This document shows positions 61,801-64,000 of a stretch of 64,000 nt of DNA, piece after piece. The translations under genes and the position numbers were made by a program. Below the pieces are notes generated by a model that did not search any database, was not told the origin of the DNA, and saw only the letters and a list, made by a program, of their open reading frames with translations. Each line of letters begins with the position of its first letter. Position 1 is the stretch's first letter. Origin of the DNA: Hymenobacter puniceus (lineage in GTDB: Bacteria; Bacteroidota; Bacteroidia; Cytophagales; Hymenobacteraceae); the NCBI RefSeq assembly GCF_014333525.1, contig NZ_JACSCX010000001.1:682001-746000 (forward strand). The letters run 5' to 3'.

Positions 61801-62571
61801 TTACAGCGTATTATTGAGTAACGGCAGCGCCAGCAGCTTACGCATGTATTCCGCAGGCAGCACTTTATCGCGCAAAGTTGCCGTATGCTTAAGGTTATGA
61901 GCATCGGAACCTACCATATCTACCAACCCGGCATCAATGAGCTTTTCAGCAACGCGCTTCGCACCCGCTGAGTAATAGCCGGCCAGTGAATTCAGGTTCA
62001 CCTGCAGCATAGCACCGGTTTCTCTCACTTTCACCAAGTCATCAAACCGGCCATAGAAATAGGTGTATCGCTCCGGGTGGGCCAATACAGGTTGGTAGTT
62101 GCGGCTTAGCAGTTGAAATATGGTTTCCGCGAGGTTGAGCGGCTCGTTGATATAGCTGGTTTCCAACAGTATATACCGCTTGTCGCCACCGAAGGTCAGC
62201 ATCTCATCACCACGCTCTAGCCGGGGGCCGAACCATTCGTCGAGGTAATATTCGGCCGCACATTCCAGTGTTACATCCTCTAGACCAGCATTGCCAGCTG
62301 CCTGCTGTAGCACGCGCAATGCTTCACGGATACCATCGGGCGTATTCTTATAAAAGTCGCCCATAATATGAGGCGTCATAATAAGCTTACGATATCCTAA
62401 AGCGCGTAACTCCCGCAACAGCTCCAACGACTGTGCTACGTTTTCGGCACCATCATCAAGGCCAGGCAGTACGTGCGAATGCATATCGGCACCTAACCCC
62501 GCAAGCGCGTCGGCCGCCACTATCGGCAAGGATGCCGCACGGCCAAAGAGCTTCTGGAAGAAGGATGCCAT
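61801..62571 (-). CDS. CpsB/CapC-type tyrosine-protein phosphatase
   Basis: 256-residue PHP-fold phosphatase of the CpsB/CapC family, which removes phosphate from the C-terminal tyrosines of the capsule autokinase. Metal ligands are in ADMHSHVLPGLDDGAENV, MTPHIMGDFY, LAHPERYTYF and VGSDAHNLKH. The length fits. It starts 24 bp after the autokinase gene and 16 bp before the epimerase, so the three form an operon that runs into the window from beyond 64000. Confidence 0.93.
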   Translation of the reverse strand: MASFFQKLFGRAASLPIVAADALAGLGADMHSHVLPGLDDGAENVAQSLELLRELRALGYRKLIMTPHIMGDFYKNTPDGIREALRVLQQAAGNAGLEDVTLECAAEYYLDEWFGPRLERGDEMLTFGGDKRYILLETSYINEPLNLAETIFQLLSRNYQPVLAHPERYTYFYGRFDDLVKVRETGAMLQVNLNSLAGYYSAGAKRVAEKLIDAGLVDMVGSDAHNLKHTATLRDKVLPAEYMRKLLALPLLNNTL

Positions 62572-62595
62572 ACTTGTTATGCGGATTGTACGAAG

Positions 62596-64000
62596 TTAAG
62601 AAAAGCGCTTACGGATGCGCGCCAGCTTGCTGTCAGCTGGTTTGGTTTCTTCGTAATAACCTTGCCCATAACCGTAACCATAGCCATAGCCGTAGCCATA
62701 GCCATACATCCCACTCGACTGGGCATCGTTGAGGATGACACTTAAGCGGCTGAAGTTGTTGGCTCTGGCTAATTTATTGATGTTTTTCAAAAAGGCCTTT
62801 TTAGAGTAATTAGCCCGCACGATGTAGATAGGAATATCAGCTTTGCGCATGATAAGGATACCGTCGGTTACCAATCCTACCGGCGGAGTATCAATCAGGA
62901 TAACGTCGTACACCTGGTGCAGATCAGCCAATAATTCGTCGAATTTGGCACTTAGGATTAACTCCGATGGGTTTGGCGGCGTTGGTCCCGCCGAAATAAA
63001 GTCCAGTGTAGGGATGGAAGTGTGCTGAATGCACTCTTCAATTGAATGTTTATCAATCAGAATAGTACTTATACCTTTCACGTTCTCTGCCCCGAAAGCC
63101 AAGTTAACTTTTGGCTTCCGCATATCCAGATCCAGGATAACCACGCGTTGCTCTGACAGCGCAATGATGCCACCGAGATTCACGGACACAAAGGTCTTGC
63201 CTTCTCCCGAAATAGTAGACGTCACCGAAATCAGCCGCTTCTTTTTGGCTGAGCTGATAAAGTCCAGGTTGGTACGAATAGAGCGGATAGATTCGGAAAT
63301 AGCTGACTTAGGATTCTTATCCACCACCAGCTTGGATACGTTCATTTTTTCCTTATCGTATGTCGGAATAACTCCTAGCACAGACGAACTAGTTGCGCGC
63401 TCCAGCTCTCTTACATTCGTTACGGTGTTGTGCAAGAAATAGCGAGTGGCCATCAGTGCCAATCCTAATATAATTCCGCTGGCAAGACCAATAGCATACA
63501 CCATTAGCTTTACAGGTGAAATAGGCGAAAGTGGCCTGCTAGCTGGCGACAGAATTTGAAAATCAGGCGTCGTACCTGCTTTTGCAATATTGAATTCCTG
63601 CTTTTTATCCATTAGCATCAAATACGATTTCTCGTATAGCTCTAATGGTCTGTTAAGACGAGCAAGCTCAGTAGCTTTTTGAGGTAATGCCTGTAATTCT
63701 GAATTAATGGCATTGCGTTGACGGTCTAGTGCGGCTAATTCACCATCTAGTACTTGCTGGCTCTGGCGTAATGTACGCCGCAGATTACCCTTTGCAAAGG
63801 CTAACTGCTCCTGTTGCTGTTGTACCGCTTCAGTGGTTTCCTTGTAAGAACGAGACAGGCGTCGCAAATTCCATTGTAAGTCGTTTAACTCTGATAATTG
63901 CTGCGAAAGTTGCGGGTCTTCTAACGTTGCTAAAGCTGGAATGCTTTGCTGTACTGTTAGGTCTTCCCGAGTCGTTATGGTACCACGCTCTGCTAGAGCT
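62596..64000 (-). CDS. Polysaccharide biosynthesis tyrosine autokinase (N-terminus beyond window)
   Basis: Last 467 residues of a Wzc/CpsCD-type bacterial tyrosine kinase. The visible part starts in the periplasmic coiled coil (rich in Gln, Glu and Leu). A membrane segment (KLMVYAIGLASGIILGLALM) follows, then the cytoplasmic P-loop kinase with STISGEGKTFVSVNLGGII, VVILDLDMRKP and VILIDTPPVGLV. The C-terminus is a Tyr/Gly cluster (62662-62707), the usual autophosphorylation site. It controls the length and export of an exopolysaccharide with the Wza-like channel outside the window. Base composition is more AT-rich than elsewhere. Confidence 0.93.
   Translation of the reverse strand, partial: ALAERGTITTREDLTVQQSIPALATLEDPQLSQQLSELNDLQWNLRRLSRSYKETTEAVQQQQEQLAFAKGNLRRTLRQSQQVLDGELAALDRQRNAINSELQALPQKATELARLNRPLELYEKSYLMLMDKKQEFNIAKAGTTPDFQILSPASRPLSPISPVKLMVYAIGLASGIILGLALMATRYFLHNTVTNVRELERATSSSVLGVIPTYDKEKMNVSKLVVDKNPKSAISESIRSIRTNLDFISSAKKKRLISVTSTISGEGKTFVSVNLGGIIALSEQRVVILDLDMRKPKVNLAFGAENVKGISTILIDKHSIEECIQHTSIPTLDFISAGPTPPNPSELILSAKFDELLADLHQVYDVILIDTPPVGLVTDGILIMRKADIPIYIVRANYSKKAFLKNINKLARANNFSRLSVILNDAQSSGMYGYGYGYGYGYGYGQGYYEETKPADSKLARIRKRFS
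62662..62707 (-). repeat. Hexameric repeat coding a Tyr-Gly cluster
   Basis: Repeats of a six-base unit (CCATAG/CCGTAG type on the plus strand) encode about seven YG pairs just before the end of the autokinase. The slightly varied units suggest an expandable tract that sets the number of phosphorylatable tyrosines. Confidence 0.8.

Overview
The window looks like a chromosome segment of a Hymenobacter-like member of the Bacteroidetes (Cytophagales). This is inferred, not searched. The signs are a GC-rich genome with many CTG/GCC codons, weak Shine-Dalgarno sites, promoters of the Bacteroidetes type (TTG-N19-TAnnTTTG), LytTR two-component signalling, SusC-like outer-membrane barrels, M1 peptidases with HEAT repeats, and lipoproteins with short lipoboxes. 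There is no rRNA, CRISPR array, prophage or insertion sequence. Short palindromic repeats are frequent.

Layout. 1-4430 (minus strand): the classic translation block tRNA-Tyr, tRNA-Gly, tRNA-Thr, tuf, tRNA-Trp, secE, nusG, rplK, rplA, rplJ (cut by the window edge). 4566-9273: an M1 aminopeptidase, then a biotin carrier protein, pyrH and frr on the plus strand. 9281-11621: a 36-bp hairpin, then nadD and gmk downstream of an ECF sigma factor and a zinc-type anti-sigma factor. 11618-14744: surface glycan genes (O-antigen ligase, family 9 and family 2 glycosyltransferases). 14885-21474: SDR oxidoreductase, ahcY, a DUF4397 lipoprotein, a THUMP-like methyltransferase and a 3-methyladenine glycosylase.

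21605-25050 is a cobalamin uptake locus: a clear B12 riboswitch, a TonB-dependent BtuB-like receptor and a beta-propeller lipoprotein that fits a BtuG partner. It is followed by an HMA-AraC fusion regulator and a B12-binding-type radical SAM protein whose reading frame contains an in-frame 92-bp palindromic element. 29143-38797 holds a degenerate hydrolase lipoprotein, GNAT, tRNA-Gly(CCC), an intradiol dioxygenase-like lipoprotein, a pirin-like protein, a LytS/LytR-type pair and uvrB.

38845-48397 contains two ECF sigma modules on either side of wrbA. One pairs the sigma factor with a membrane-anchored outer-membrane-barrel-like protein. The other pairs it with a zinc-finger/HEAT anti-sigma factor, two DUF4097-like periplasmic proteins and a large outer-membrane beta-barrel. 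48521-64000 carries aroE, a DedA protein, an erythromycin esterase-like protein, a spermidine synthase-like methyltransferase, TraB/GumN, a sorbosone dehydrogenase-like lipoprotein, an acyltransferase, an esterase, phosphosulfolactate synthase, a TPR protein, and the start of a capsule/exopolysaccharide operon (tyrosine autokinase, CpsB/CapC phosphatase, epimerase).

The most notable signals are the riboswitch-BtuB-BtuG locus, the palindromic element inside the radical SAM gene with relatives elsewhere in the window, the RsrA-like anti-sigma operon driving gmk/nadD, the sigma/HEAT anti-sigma envelope module, and four promoters with identical 19-bp spacing.
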